Shown here piece by piece: positions 34,952 through 42,764 of a DNA stretch of 64,000 nt. This DNA comes from Xanthobacteraceae bacterium (GTDB taxonomy: Bacteria > Pseudomonadota > Alphaproteobacteria > Rhizobiales > Xanthobacteraceae), in the NCBI GenBank assembly GCA_019752575.1, contig JAIELW010000010.1, forward strand, positions 61,535-125,534, written 5' to 3'. The notes beneath the pieces are model-generated. The model did no database searches and was not told the DNA's origin. It was given only the letters and a program-made list of their open reading frames with translations. A program made the position numbers and the translations under genes. Numbering within the stretch: position 1 is the first letter of the stretch; each line of letters starts with the position of its first letter.

Positions 34952-36202
34952 TCAAGTTGCCGCGCGTTTATAGGGGGCTGCCTCAGCAAGCTGCTCGCGC
35001 TCGGCCTCGATATATTTGCGCTCGCGCTCGAGATAGTCGCCGATCGCGCTACGTAGCGCCGGGTTCGCAATGTAATGCGCGGAGTAGGTTGGCACCGGCA
35101 CATAGCCGCGCAGGAGTTTGTGTTCGCCTTGAGCCCCGGCTTCGACCGATTTCAGCCCATGCTCGATCGCATATTCTATCGCCTGATAGTAGCAGACCTC
35201 GAAATGCAGAAAGGGGTGATGCTCGATCGCGCCCCAGTTGCGGCCATAGATCGTGCGCGCGCCCAAAAAGTTCAGCGCGCCTGCGATGGGGTTGCCGTTC
35301 CGCTTCGCCATGATGAGCAAAATCCGGCCGGCCATTTTCCCGCTGACCAGCGAGAAGAACTCGCGCGTGAGGTAAGGCCGCCCCCATTTGCGCGAGCCGG
35401 TGTCCATGTAGAAGCCGAAAAACGAATCCCAGACGGATTCGGTTAGGCCGGAGCCGGTGAGGCGCACGATTTCGACGCCGCTTTCCAGCGCCTCGCGCCG
35501 CTCGCGGCGGATGGTTTTACGCTTGTTCGATGACAGCGCGTTCAGGAAGTCGTCGAAATTCTTGTAGCCCTGATTGTGCCAATGAAACTGGCGGTCGGTG
35601 CGGGCGAGCATCCCGGCCGAGGTGAGAAAATTCCATTCGCTCTTTGGCGCGAAGGTGACGTGCACCGAAGAAGCCTTTCGCATCTTGCAAAGCTCGACCA
35701 TGCCGGCGACCAGCGCGTTTCGCGCGGCTTCCGCATGCGGGCCGGCTTTGACGAGCAGGCGAGGGCCGGTAACCGGCGTGAAGGGCACCGCGACTTGCAG
35801 CTTCGGATAGTAGCTGCCACCCGCGCGCTCATAGGCGTCCGCCCAGCCGTGATCGAAAAAGTATTCGCCCTGGCTATGCGCTTTCAGATAGCAGGGCGCG
35901 GCGGCGTAAATTTCGCCACGCTCGCCCTCGACGACGAGATGTTGCGGTAGCCATCCCGACCTGCCGCCGACCGATTTCGACATTTCGAGCGAGGCGAGAA
36001 AGTCGTGCAAAACGAAGGGGTTATCGGAGTCGGAAAATCCGTCTTCAAGTTTTGATTCAAGTGCTTGAGAAAACGATTCAGGTGTTTCGCATTTCGATTC
36101 CGGAAACGCGGCTTTCCCCTTGGCGCAGGAATCCCAAATGCGCGCGTCGATGTTCGCGATCGACGCCTCTACGCGCACCTGAAATTTGGGGGATTCAGCC
36201 AT
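34952..36202 (-). CDS. FemAB-like/GNAT-fold acyltransferase (DUF482 family)
   Basis: A 416-residue protein of the 'peptidoglycan biosynthesis' FemAB-like family. Typical stretches are HDFLASLEMSKSVGGRSGW, YFFDHGWADAYERAGGSYYP, VAVPFTPVTGPRLL, SSVHVTFAPKSEWNFL and GAQGEHKLLRGYVP. It has a double GNAT fold, presumed to transfer an aminoacyl or acyl group, although no substrate is established. The start at 36202 gives MAESPKFQVRVEASI. Two long hairpins (R5) lie just upstream. Confidence 0.88.
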   Translation of the reverse strand: MAESPKFQVRVEASIANIDARIWDSCAKGKAAFPESKCETPESFSQALESKLEDGFSDSDNPFVLHDFLASLEMSKSVGGRSGWLPQHLVVEGERGEIYAAAPCYLKAHSQGEYFFDHGWADAYERAGGSYYPKLQVAVPFTPVTGPRLLVKAGPHAEAARNALVAGMVELCKMRKASSVHVTFAPKSEWNFLTSAGMLARTDRQFHWHNQGYKNFDDFLNALSSNKRKTIRRERREALESGVEIVRLTGSGLTESVWDSFFGFYMDTGSRKWGRPYLTREFFSLVSGKMAGRILLIMAKRNGNPIAGALNFLGARTIYGRNWGAIEHHPFLHFEVCYYQAIEYAIEHGLKSVEAGAQGEHKLLRGYVPVPTYSAHYIANPALRSAIGDYLERERKYIEAEREQLAEAAPYKRAAT

Positions 36203-36242
36203 TGCCCCATTGTCGCCGATCCGTGCGGCGGCTCAAGGGCGA

Positions 36243-36318
36243 CTAGTGGTCCGATTTTCACGTTCGCGTTCCGTCCCCGCTAGTCCGAGCGCGAACGTGA
36301 AAATCAAAGGACCACTAG
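36243..36318. repeat. R5 hairpin element, unit 1
   Basis: CTAGTGGTCC (36243-36252) pairs with GGACCACTAG (36309-36318), and GATTTTCACGTTCGCG (36253-36268) pairs exactly with 36290-36305. Only an AAA bulge breaks 26 base pairs. The 21-base loop contains GCTAG. A related unit follows 13 bases later. Confidence 0.88.
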
Positions 36319-36331
36319 CAATTATAGGGTT

Positions 36332-36408
36332 CTAGTGGAGCTTTAGATTTGACATTCGCGGAAGCGCTAGCCGCAAAGGACGCGCGAATGTCAAATCTGC
36401 TCCACTAG
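36332..36408. repeat. R5 hairpin element, unit 2
   Basis: CTAGTGGAGC (36332-36341) pairs with GCTCCACTAG (36399-36408), and GATTTGACATTCGCG (36346-36360) pairs exactly with 36383-36397. The loop again contains GCTAG. The stem differs from unit 1 on both strands, so pairing is kept by compensating changes. It ends one base before the stop end of the GDPD gene. Confidence 0.88.
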
Positions 36409-37146
36409 TTAGGGCCTGATATGTTCGAAAATGATCTGATCGACCCAGCGCGAGACGTGCGTGCGCTCCTTCTCCGTCCGCACGGTCCAGCTCAAGAGCG
36501 GCATGCCGAAGATATTGCGCGCGATCAGCGGCGCGATCGCGGGCGTGTCGAACTGCGCATAGGCTACGAAGTGCGGCTTGGTGCGCAGAAGATGCAGCAG
36601 CAGACCGAGGTAGCGCTTTTTGTTAGCGGTCAGAAAATTCCAGTACGGATGAATGTACCTACGCTCGGCGACAATTCCGCGCGGCAGGCCAGGCGCATGG
36701 TCCTTAAGCGCCGCAACGAGATCCGGATCGAACGACATAACGGCAACCGGGCCCTCGTAACCGGCGAGTCGGTCGGCCACCTTGCGCGCGAGCTGAGTGT
36801 CGCCGTTCCAGGGACTTTTCAGTTCGAGTACCAAAGGGACCCTGCCGCCTACCAGCGCGAGCAACTCGGCAAGGGTAGGGATCGTATCGCCAGTGTCTTT
36901 GAGCCTGATTACTTTCAATTCGGCGGTGGTGCGCGCGACAACATCGCCTTTCTCGGCCGTCATCCGGTCCAGCGTTTCGTCGTGAAAGACGATCACTTCG
37001 CCGTCCTTGCTCAATTGCAGATCGACCTCGATCGCGTAATCGGCCGCGAGCGCCGCCGCCGCCGCGGATAACGAGTTCTCGGCAGCGCCGTTTCCGTGCA
37101 GACCGCGATGCGCAACCGGCCGCGCGGTCAACCAGTCGAGCGCCAT
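36409..37146 (-). CDS. Glycerophosphodiester phosphodiesterase
   Basis: A 245-residue TIM-barrel GDPD. The metal and catalytic motifs are PVAHRGLHGNGAAENS with the HR pair, AIEVDLQLSKDGEVIVFHDE with E-x-D and H-D, and VPLVLELKSP. The closing YAQFDTPAIAPLIAR is typical of this subgroup. It hydrolyses glycerophosphodiesters to glycerol-3-phosphate and an alcohol. No signal peptide, so likely cytosolic (UgpQ-like). Its start follows the RidA stop with no gap, so they form one operon. Confidence 0.93.
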   Translation of the reverse strand: MALDWLTARPVAHRGLHGNGAAENSLSAAAAALAADYAIEVDLQLSKDGEVIVFHDETLDRMTAEKGDVVARTTAELKVIRLKDTGDTIPTLAELLALVGGRVPLVLELKSPWNGDTQLARKVADRLAGYEGPVAVMSFDPDLVAALKDHAPGLPRGIVAERRYIHPYWNFLTANKKRYLGLLLHLLRTKPHFVAYAQFDTPAIAPLIARNIFGMPLLSWTVRTEKERTHVSRWVDQIIFEHIRP

Positions 37147-37611
37147 TCAGGTAATCTCGAACATGGCTTCGACTTCGACCGGTGCGTCGAGCGGAAGTTG
37201 CGCAACGCCGATGGCGTAGCGCGCATGTTTGCCGGCATCACCGAGCGCTTCGACCATCAGATCCGAGGCGCCGTTGATCACCTGCGGAATGGTCTGATAG
37301 TCCGGCACCGCGTTCACGAAGCCGCCGAGCCGGATGCAGCGTTTGATGCGCGAAAGGTCGCCGAGCGCGGCCTTCGCCTGCGCGAGAATATTGATCGCGC
37401 AGAGGCGCGCGGCGTCCTTGCCCTGCGCTTCCGAGACATTCACGCCGAGCTTGCCCTTGATCGTGACGCCATTCGGCCCGATCGGAAGCTGCCCGGAAAC
37501 GACCAGCAGATTTCCTGCTACGACCGCGCCGACATAGTTTGCGACCGGAGCGGCGGGTTTGGGCAGCTCGATGCCGAGCTTTTGCAATCGCAGTTCGATT
37601 TCGCTAGCCAT
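37147..37611 (-). CDS. RidA family protein
   Basis: A 154-residue member of the RidA/YjgF family of the longer 'PAAPVANYVGAVVAGNLLVV' type (often annotated TdcF-like). It has SGQLPIGPNGVTIKGKLGV, the mid-helix NILAQAKAALGDLSRIKR and the end VAQLPLDAPVEVEAMFEI. Canonical RidA deaminates enamines from PLP enzymes using an arginine near the C-terminal strand, which is not obvious here, so activity may differ. It is upstream of and adjacent to the GDPD gene. Confidence 0.9.
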   Translation of the reverse strand: MASEIELRLQKLGIELPKPAAPVANYVGAVVAGNLLVVSGQLPIGPNGVTIKGKLGVNVSEAQGKDAARLCAINILAQAKAALGDLSRIKRCIRLGGFVNAVPDYQTIPQVINGASDLMVEALGDAGKHARYAIGVAQLPLDAPVEVEAMFEIT

Positions 37612-37695
37612 GTGCTTTCCTTTGCGCTTCCTCTAGCGTTCCGCCTTAGTCTTGGCGGATCGGTCTGCGACGTGCAAGCCGTACCGGAGAAATGA

Positions 37696-38517
37696 ATGCT
37701 TCGCCGAATTCCTGCTTTTGCCGCGTTCTTCGTCGCCTCGACTGTCGTAGCTTCGGCGTCGCCCCTGATGCCGCACCGGGCGGTTTACGATCTGATGCTG
37801 GACGCCGAAAAACCAGGCACGCAGGTCGATAAGGCGCGCGGCCGGATCGCGTTTCAACTCACCGGGAGCGATTGCGAGGGCTATACGATCCTGCTCCGGC
37901 AGGTGACTTCGCTCGATACCGGCGAAGGGCAGGAGACGGTGAGCGATCTCCGCAACGAAAGCTGGGAGAATGCTACGTCCACGAGCTACCGCTTCAAGAC
38001 GCAGAACTACGTCAATCAGGAAATCCGCGAAGACGTGACAGGAACGGTGATGCGGCAGAAGAACGACGTGCTCGCCGTGCGTGTGACAAAGCCGAAGCCA
38101 GCGAACTTCACGCTGCCGGCTAAGATCTATCTGCCGACCCAACATACGCGCGCGATGCTCGCCGCCGCCGAGCGCGGAGAGAAACTATTGTCCGCGGATA
38201 TCTACGACGGCTCGCCGGACGGCCGAAAAATCTACCAGACACTGACCGTGATCGGGGCGGGCATCATGCACGACGAGAAGACGCCGCCGCTCTCTCCGGC
38301 GCTGGCTTCGCTAAAACGCTATCCGGTCACGACGAGCTATTTCGAAGTCGGCAGCAGCGATCGGTTTCCTGCCTATACGCTTGCGTTCGATCTCTACGAG
38401 AACGGCATCTCCAGCGCGCTCAGGCTCAACTACGGAAACTTTGCGTTGAAGGGCAAACTCCAGAGCGTCCAATTGCTACCGCAGAAACCTTGCGCAGTGG
38501 CTCCGGCGAAACGCTAG
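37696..38517 (+). CDS. eipB: Cell envelope integrity protein EipB (DUF1849)
   Basis: A 273-residue periplasmic protein. A signal peptide (IPAFAAFFVASTVVASASP) leads into LMPHRAVYDLMLDAEKPG and GRIAFQLTGSDCEGYTILLR. EipB, first characterised in Brucella, is a spiral beta-barrel held by one conserved disulphide; the expected cysteines are here, in GSDCEGY and near the C-terminus in QKPCAV. It maintains envelope integrity in alphaproteobacteria. Its stop overlaps the convergent DUF3572 gene by four bases. Confidence 0.92.
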   Translation: MLRRIPAFAAFFVASTVVASASPLMPHRAVYDLMLDAEKPGTQVDKARGRIAFQLTGSDCEGYTILLRQVTSLDTGEGQETVSDLRNESWENATSTSYRFKTQNYVNQEIREDVTGTVMRQKNDVLAVRVTKPKPANFTLPAKIYLPTQHTRAMLAAAERGEKLLSADIYDGSPDGRKIYQTLTVIGAGIMHDEKTPPLSPALASLKRYPVTTSYFEVGSSDRFPAYTLAFDLYENGISSALRLNYGNFALKGKLQSVQLLPQKPCAVAPAKR

Positions 38518-38816
38518 AGCACAACGGGCGGCGCGAGCAGCTCGCGCGCGGCGCGCACCCGCGCGGGGTCGAGGTTCATTTCCTCGGCGAAGGCCAGGAG
38601 GTCTTTTTCGTTGGCGAGAAGATAATCAAGTAGTGCCGGCAGGAACGAGGGGTCGCGGGCGGCCGCACGCACGTTCTCGGGCCCAAGTCCAGTGACCGCC
38701 AGAAAGCGGCCGATTCGTTCGGGTTCCGCCGCGAGGTAGCTTAGGCCCGCGACACCGATCATCTCGGCTTCCTGTTTCGTTAAGGATGATTTTCCGCGTC
38801 CCAGAACCATTTTCAC
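38514..38816 (-). CDS. DUF3572 family protein
   Basis: A 100-residue helical protein: KQEAEMIGVAGLSYLAAEPE, RIGRFLAVTGLGPENVRAAA and FLPALLDYLLANEKDLLAFA. These are DUF3572 hallmarks; the family is restricted to alphaproteobacteria and commonly lies beside divK, as here (divergent, 214 bases away). No function is known. The start at 38816 gives MKMVLGRGK; a later in-frame ATG is possible. Confidence 0.88.
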   Translation of the reverse strand: MKMVLGRGKSSLTKQEAEMIGVAGLSYLAAEPERIGRFLAVTGLGPENVRAAARDPSFLPALLDYLLANEKDLLAFAEEMNLDPARVRAARELLAPPVVL

Positions 38817-39030
38817 TTCCGTAACGATTAGCTTTTACCGTCGAACTAGGATGCCGGAAGAAGCATCCGGATGTCGAACGGCGCCGAAAGCCTGACCTTT
38901 CGGCTAGCCTGAGCGGCATTGATCGAGTTTGCAGACGGTTTGCGCGATCATCGAACGTCAGCAAGCGATTCGGGGAAGTAAGTTTGAGGCAGGCCAGAAT
39001 GGCCTGCCGCGTGGACGGGGAAGTGACAGG

Positions 39031-39399
39031 ATGGCGAAGACTGTCCTGATCGTGGAAGACAACGAGCTCAACATGAAGCTCTTTCACGATCTGCTTGAAG
39101 CGCACGGCTACCAGACCATCGAAACCCGCAACGGGATCGAGGCGCTGGATCTCGCGCGCAAGCACAAGCCCGACCTCATCATCATGGACATCCAGCTTCC
39201 CGAAGTCTCGGGCCTCGAAGTTACGAAGTGGCTCAAAGAGGACGAGGAGCTTCGTTCGATCCCGGTCGTCGCGGTTACCGCGTTTGCGATGAAGGGCGAC
39301 GAAGAACGTATCCGCGAAGGCGGTTGCGAGGCTTACCTCTCGAAGCCGATCTCCGTTTCCAAGTTTCTCGAAACCGTGCGCCATTTCGCGAAGGATTGA
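39031..39399 (+). CDS. divK: Single-domain response regulator DivK
   Basis: A 122-residue receiver domain without output module. The acidic pocket ED at 9-10, phospho-acceptor D53 in [12 protein letters not shown], a threonine in [14 protein letters not shown] and K in YLSKPIS complete the active site. The whole is close to Caulobacter DivK, which relays DivJ/PleC signals to DivL and PleD in asymmetric division. ATG 39031 follows the AGTGACAGG leader. pleD begins 6 bases after the stop. Confidence 0.95.
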   Translation: MAKTVLIVEDNELNMKLFHDLLEAHGYQTIETRNGIEALDLARKHKPDLIIMDIQLPEVSGLEVTKWLKEDEELRSIPVVAVTAFAMKGDEERIREGGCEAYLSKPISVSKFLETVRHFAKD

Positions 39400-39405
39400 G
39401 CCGAA

Positions 39406-40779
39406 ATGAGTGCCCGCGTTCTGATCGTCGACGACGTCCGCGCCAACCTCAAACTCATGGAGGTGCGGCTCTCGGCCGAGTATTTCGAAGTCGTGACCGC
39501 GACCTCCGGCCCCGAGGCGATCGACATCGCCGAGCGGGGCCTGTGCGACATCATCCTCCTCGACGTGATGATGCCGGGTATGGACGGTTTCGAGACCGCG
39601 CGGCGGCTCAAAAGTTCGCCTGCGACGCTCCACATTCCGATCGTCATGGTCACGGCGCTCGATCAGCCGTCCGACCGCGTGCGCGGTCTCGAGGCGGGTG
39701 CCGACGATTTCCTCACTAAGCCCGTGAACGACCTCGCGCTGATTACGCGTGTGCGTTCGCTTTCGCGACTCAAAATGGTAGTCGATGAGCTGCGCATGCG
39801 CGCGGTCACCTCGCACGAGATCGGCGTCACCGCCGATCCCGCCGAAACCGTCAGCGAAACGGGCGAGGGCGGCAAAATCCTGATCGTCGATGATCGCCAG
39901 TCGTCGTCGGAGCGTTTGCACGATGCGCTTGTCGGCCAGCACACCGTCGATGTCGAAAGCAATCCGCAGGAAGCGCTGTTTCGTCTCGCCGAAGGCGGCT
40001 ACGACATGTTGCTTTTAAATCTCGATCTCTCGGAATTCGACGCGCTGCGCCTGTGCGGACAAGCGCGCTCGCTCGAACGTACCCGGCATCTACCGATCCT
40101 GCTGACCACCGAGCCGGGCGATCAGTCACGGCTGCTGCGCGGTCTCGATCTCGGCGCGAACGATTACATCGTCCGGCCCATCGACAAGAACGAACTGGTC
40201 GCGCGCGTGCGCAGCCAGATCAAGCGCAAGCGCTATACCGAGCGGCTCCGCGACAGCGTGCAGACCTCGATGGAGCTCGCGGTTACCGACGCGCTCACCG
40301 GTCTCTACAATCGCCGCTACATGGAAAGCCATGTCGGCACACTGGTGGACCGCTCCGCCGCCCGCGGAAAATCGCTTTCGGTGCTGTTGCTCGACATCGA
40401 CTACTTCAAGGCGATCAACGATGGCTATGGCCACGACGCCGGCGACGACGTGCTGCGCGACTTCTCCGATCGCCTGCGCGCCTGCATTCGCGGCATCGAT
40501 CTCGCCTGCCGCTACGGCGGCGAGGAATTCGTGGTGGTGATGCCCGACACCGATATCGGCGTTGCGACCATGGTCGCCGAGCGCATCCGCCGCCGGGTTG
40601 CGGGCGATCTTTTTGCAATCCACAAGGGCGAGGAACAGATCGAAGTCACGATTTCGATCGGCATTGCCGCGCGCTCGACCCCGGAAGATACCGCGGCCAT
40701 GATCCTGAAGCGTGCGGACGAGGCGCTTTATCGCGCCAAGCGCGACGGGCGGAACCGCGTCGTCGCCGACGCTGCCTGA
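39406..40779 (+). CDS. pleD: Diguanylate cyclase response regulator PleD
   Basis: A 457-residue REC-REC-GGDEF protein. REC1 has D53 in LLDVMMPGMDGFE; REC2 has LLNLDLSEFD with Asn at the acceptor position, consistent with its adaptor role. The cyclase domain shows LTGLYNRRYMESHV, the active RYGGEEFVVVMPDT and an upstream RGID inhibitory site (RxxD) for c-di-GMP feedback. It makes c-di-GMP during the swarmer-to-stalked type transition. It is co-transcribed with divK. Confidence 0.96.
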   Translation: MSARVLIVDDVRANLKLMEVRLSAEYFEVVTATSGPEAIDIAERGLCDIILLDVMMPGMDGFETARRLKSSPATLHIPIVMVTALDQPSDRVRGLEAGADDFLTKPVNDLALITRVRSLSRLKMVVDELRMRAVTSHEIGVTADPAETVSETGEGGKILIVDDRQSSSERLHDALVGQHTVDVESNPQEALFRLAEGGYDMLLLNLDLSEFDALRLCGQARSLERTRHLPILLTTEPGDQSRLLRGLDLGANDYIVRPIDKNELVARVRSQIKRKRYTERLRDSVQTSMELAVTDALTGLYNRRYMESHVGTLVDRSAARGKSLSVLLLDIDYFKAINDGYGHDAGDDVLRDFSDRLRACIRGIDLACRYGGEEFVVVMPDTDIGVATMVAERIRRRVAGDLFAIHKGEEQIEVTISIGIAARSTPEDTAAMILKRADEALYRAKRDGRNRVVADAA

Positions 40780-41050
40780 GCGATAGCAGAGCTTCCGCGC
40801 TTAACGGGGTTCCCCGGTAAGGTTATCCTTTTAGGTAACCGCGCGATTCGCCGCCCAAGCCTTTGATTCATCGTTGCCTTCGGCGTGGCCCGCGCTACGT
40901 TCAAACTACGTTTTTACTGCCAGCTAACCCTACGGAATGCTCAGGTCCGCCGCATCTCCTGGGTCCGTGGGGTTCGGCCGGCAGGTACGAGAGTAGAGGC
41001 CTCCTCTTTCTTTGCCTGCCGGCCACCTAATTCTTCAAGGCTCCAAAAAC
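40780..41050. other. Gap between pleD and the rpmG terminator
   Basis: No gene is supported here. The one clear structure is a hairpin, GGCCGGCAGG (40976-40985) pairing with CCTGCCGGCC (41015-41024), enclosing a smaller AGAGG/CCTCT pair. It could stop pleD transcription, though it lies 200 bases after the stop and has no T-run. Confidence 0.4.
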
Positions 41051-41078
41051 TGAAAAAGGCGCCCCTAGAGGGCGCCTT
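41051..41078 (-). terminator. Rho-independent terminator of rpmG
   Basis: AAGGCGCCC (41056-41064) pairs with GGGCGCCTT (41070-41078) around CTAGA. On the minus strand the stem is followed by CCTTTTTCA, the expected T-run. Confidence 0.88.
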
Positions 41079-41104
41079 CTTTCTATTTCGAAATCGGAAG
41101 CCGC

Positions 41105-41272
41105 TTACTTGATCTTGGCTTCCTTGAACTCGACGTGCTTCTTTGCGACCGGGTCGTATTTCTTCTTGACCATCTTTTCGGTCTGCGTGCGCGAGTTCTT
41201 CGTCGTCACGTAGTAGTAGCCGGTGTCGGCGGTCGAGACGAGCTTGATCTTGAGAGTGACTGCCTTGGCCAT
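41105..41272 (-). CDS. rpmG: 50S ribosomal protein L33
   Basis: A 55-residue basic ribosomal protein: [20 protein letters not shown], then [20 protein letters not shown] and a VEFKEAKIK end. It is the cysteine-free (non-zinc) form of L33, as usual in alphaproteobacteria. It binds 23S rRNA near the E site. It has its own terminator, and 126 bases separate it from the gene upstream on the same strand. Confidence 0.96.
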   Translation of the reverse strand: MAKAVTLKIKLVSTADTGYYYVTTKNSRTQTEKMVKKKYDPVAKKHVEFKEAKIK

Positions 41273-41398
41273 TGCAAATGTCCTGAAAAAGGGGGCTTTT
41301 AATAGTCTCTTGGGCCCGAATTTGGCGGCAACCTAGCGGCCAATGCCCAGAAGTCAAGGAAGGCACCGGGGCAAGTCCCGATTGAAACTCGCCACCGC

Positions 41399-41614
41399 CT
41401 ACGTTCGCCGGAACTCCCGGTCGAACCACATCTGAACATTGTATCTAACGTCTGAAGTGGTCTTAAATTCCAGTTGGGCGCCGTGATTTCGTGCAAGCCA
41501 GTCGTAGAAGGCGGAGAAATTGAGATCGGTCACCGGGGTATGGGAAAGGCCCTCTGTTCTTCGCCATTGATGGCAAAGCTGCCGAATTGCCTTTTCCGCT
41601 TCGCCCTTGGTCAC
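41399..41614 (-). CDS. Conserved small hypothetical protein after NUDIX gene
   Basis: A 71-residue protein read from GTG 41614: TKGEAEKAIRQLCHQWRRTE, then FSAFYDWLARNHGAQLEFK and a C-terminal NVQMWFDREFRRT. The '(A/V)xMWFDxE' ending resembles small rhizobial proteins found next to NUDIX hydrolases. It overlaps no other convincing gene and begins six bases beyond the NUDIX stop. No catalytic motif is visible. The ribosome-binding site is weak, so the start is tentative. Confidence 0.62.
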   Translation of the reverse strand: MTKGEAEKAIRQLCHQWRRTEGLSHTPVTDLNFSAFYDWLARNHGAQLEFKTTSDVRYNVQMWFDREFRRT

Positions 41615-41619
41615 GACAT

Positions 41620-42363
41620 TCAGTCTAACAGCTTCCGCTGAAAACCGCCGCTGCGGTAGAAATAGAACGGCGCGGGCCGGGCGATTTCGCCGGTTTTCAG
41701 CCGCTCGGCGATATCTTTGAGCACCACCTTGGTGATGTTCGGCAGCTCGACCTGTTGCGCGTCGTCGAAGGTGAGCCAGTCGAGCGAGACGAGTTCGGTA
41801 TCCGGTCCGACGATGCCCGAAATCTCCGCGCCGATGCTCTGACGGTCCGCGAGGAAGAAGCGGGTGTCGAAGCGCTTCGGCCGCTTCGGTGGCGTGATCG
41901 CGCGGGCGACGAACGTCAGTGCCGAGAGCGAAGGGCGGATATTCTTCGAGACGAAGGGCGACCAGGCATCCGCTTTCGATGTCACGCCGTTCGCGTCTTC
42001 CTTTCCGATCAGAAGGCCGGTCTCTTCCGCGGTCTCGCGGATGGAAGCGAGCGCGAGCGCGCGGCCGCGGCCTTCGGTCCATTTTACGACATGCTGGCCG
42101 AGACGGCGCGCGCAATCGGCGCGGAGATCGTCGATCGGTTTGATCGCGCGGTCTGCGGCATCGAGGCGCCCGCCGGGAAACACGTACTTGCCCGGCATGA
42201 ATTTATGGCCGTGATGGCGCTTGCCCATGAGCACGCGCGGTTGCTTACCCGCGCGATCGATCAGGATCAGCGTCGCCGCGTCCTTCGGCTTCATCGAAAC
42301 ACCAGTGCCGGGTCCGAGCTTGACGCGTTCGCGCTCGGAAAGCTGCTTCGCGGTGTCGTTCAT
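41620..42363 (-). CDS. NUDIX hydrolase
   Basis: A 247-residue NUDIX-fold protein. The Nudix box is recognisable but diverged: PGGRLDAAD upstream and ALASIRETAEETGLLIG with the R-E-x-x-E-E-T-G core. The N-terminal part (KDAATLILIDRAGKQPRVLM, GKRHHGHKFMPGKYVFPGGR) resembles the RppH/CoA-pyrophosphatase-like long subgroup. Substrate not predictable. Its ATG overlaps the DUF983 stop (ATGA); it belongs to the rnr-DUF983-NUDIX operon. Confidence 0.9.
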   Translation of the reverse strand: MNDTAKQLSERERVKLGPGTGVSMKPKDAATLILIDRAGKQPRVLMGKRHHGHKFMPGKYVFPGGRLDAADRAIKPIDDLRADCARRLGQHVVKWTEGRGRALALASIRETAEETGLLIGKEDANGVTSKADAWSPFVSKNIRPSLSALTFVARAITPPKRPKRFDTRFFLADRQSIGAEISGIVGPDTELVSLDWLTFDDAQQVELPNITKVVLKDIAERLKTGEIARPAPFYFYRSGGFQRKLLD

Positions 42364-42764
42364 CGCGCGTCTTTCATTGCCGCGATTTCATCTTCGTGGT
42401 TCGGGTCGAAGCCGTGCATGCGCTGTACCCATTGCCAGCCGACGACCACGCCCTTGAGCGGTTGCAGGAGCGCGAGCGAGAGGATCAGCGTCAGCGGCAG
42501 CCAGATCGAGAAGGCGAGCCAGTGCGGCGGCTGGTAGAGTTTTTCGACGAGCAGGGCGAGCGGCACGACGATGTGGCCGACGATCAGGATCACGAGATAA
42601 GCGGGCGCGTCGTCCGCGCGCTGGTGGCGCAGTTCCTCGCGGCAGACGGCGCACTCGTCCGCGACTTTCAGGAACTTGCGGAAAAGTTTTCCCTCGCCGC
42701 AATGCGGGCAGCGGCCGAGAAAACCGCGTTTCACCGCTTGGTTTAAGTTGCGCTTCTCGCTCAT
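42360..42764 (-). CDS. DUF983 family membrane protein
   Basis: A 134-residue protein with a zinc-ribbon-like pair, RCPHCGEGKLF and DECAVCREEL, followed by two transmembrane helices (YLVILIVGHIVVPLALLVEK and WLAFSIWLPLTLILSLALLQ). This is the DUF983 layout, frequent in alphaproteobacteria next to rnr and NUDIX genes. It starts inside the rnr stop codon and overlaps the NUDIX start. Function unknown. Confidence 0.9.
   Translation of the reverse strand: MSEKRNLNQAVKRGFLGRCPHCGEGKLFRKFLKVADECAVCREELRHQRADDAPAYLVILIVGHIVVPLALLVEKLYQPPHWLAFSIWLPLTLILSLALLQPLKGVVVGWQWVQRMHGFDPNHEDEIAAMKDAR

Noticed and set aside
36243..36408. Insertion sequence ends
   Set aside because: The CTAGTGG..CCACTAG ends look like terminal inverted repeats, but each unit is only about 76 bp, encodes nothing, and no transposase is near; treated as a hairpin repeat instead.
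40976..41024. 10 bp hairpin as terminator of pleD
   Set aside because: About 200 bases after the stop and without a T-run; kept only as a noted structure.
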